From: an uncultured Enterobacter sp.
GTDB taxonomy: Bacteria > Pseudomonadota > Gammaproteobacteria > Enterobacterales > Enterobacteriaceae
DNA: 6,120 nucleotides
NCBI GenBank assembly: GCA_946477805.1
Contig: CAMKZP010000242.1
Location: 1 to 6,120, forward strand
Reading direction: 5' to 3'
Shown here: positions 6,098-6,120 of the stretch, in pieces
How the letters are laid out: every line of letters begins with the position of its first letter
How positions within the stretch are numbered: the first letter of the stretch is position 1
Made by a program: the position numbers and the translations under genes
Notes under the pieces: generated by a model
Databases searched by the model: none
Told to the model about the DNA's origin: nothing
Seen by the model: only the letters and a program-made list of their open reading frames with translations

Positions 6098-6111
6098 AGG
6101 ATTATAATCTT
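6098..6111. promoter_or_regulatory. Palindrome AGGATTATAATCTT carrying TATAAT on both strands
   Basis: GATTATAATC (6100-6109) is a perfect 10-bp palindrome and holds a TATAAT hexamer in each direction. The two octamers AGGATTAT and ATAATCTT overlap here; they also occur spaced apart at 95-120 upstream of the regulator. It could be a -10 element, a regulator site overlapping the promoter, or both. The role is inferred. Confidence 0.35.
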
Positions 6112-6120
6112 GTTTAATTC

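Larger units (their letters stand above)
5864..6120 (-). promoter_or_regulatory. Leader and promoter region of the fimbrial operon
   Basis: No convincing gene lies here. The part from about 6040 to 6120 is AT-rich and probably contains the operon promoter. A perfect TATAAT on the minus strand (6106 to 6101) would need its -35 box beyond the window. A second, weaker possibility is TATTAT (6045 to 6040) with a poor -35 (TTACGT, 18-bp spacing). Either way the untranslated leader would be about 170-230 bases. The leader contains two small hairpins (5903-5927 and 5933-5950) before the ribosome site. No invertible-switch repeats or recombinase gene are visible. Promoter positions are guesses; the regional role is well supported by location. 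Confidence 0.5.

Noticed and set aside
5864..6120. fimS-like invertible promoter switch
   Set aside because: Only a 6-bp inverted match (GAGGCC/GGCCTC) about 54 bases apart was found, and no FimB/FimE-type recombinase gene is in the window.

Overview
The window reads as a fimbrial locus of a gram-negative enteric bacterium (Enterobacterales). The basis is the gene set (Fim/Yeh-style chaperone-usher system with a FimZ/RcsB-type LuxR regulator), the moderate base composition and the sec signal peptides. I cannot name the species.

Layout. Bases 1-28 are not bacterial: they are the end of the Illumina Nextera Read 1 adapter, so this is a contig edge. Bases 29-267 hold the upstream region of a + strand regulator, with an 8-bp inverted repeat, a GGATTAT/ATAATC inverted repeat and a possible 30-codon hydrophobic leader peptide whose stop overlaps the regulator ATG. 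The regulator (268-924) has a degenerate receiver-like domain and a LuxR/GerE helix-turn-helix. A GC-rich hairpin (923-951) separates it from a convergent minus-strand operon. In transcription order that operon holds the major fimbrial subunit (5863 to 5279), periplasmic chaperone (5234 to 4542), outer-membrane usher (about 4526 to 2028) and two-domain tip adhesin (2023 to 959). A strong UUCG-capped stem-loop (5251-5270) lies between the subunit and chaperone genes. Bases 5864-6120 are the operon leader and promoter region.

Main caution. Bases 5344-5373 match the Nextera Read 2 adapter and sit inside the major subunit gene. The adapter supplies an artificial stop, so the gene looks like a 170-residue protein ending in PWARRCV. 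The true C-terminal 20 codons lie beyond the adapter, in the same frame at 5279-5341. A short stretch of the gene (I estimate about 10 codons) appears to be missing at the junction. The two 19-bp Tn5 mosaic ends here are library artefacts, not a transposon.

How it works together. The chaperone carries the subunits across the periplasm to the usher, which assembles the pilus with the adhesin at the tip. The regulator probably controls the operon. An AGGATTAT/ATAATCTT motif found both upstream of the regulator and upstream of the subunit gene is a candidate common operator, but this is inference. No mobile element, recombinase gene, tRNA, rRNA or CRISPR array is visible, and no gene-free stretch exceeds 300 bases.
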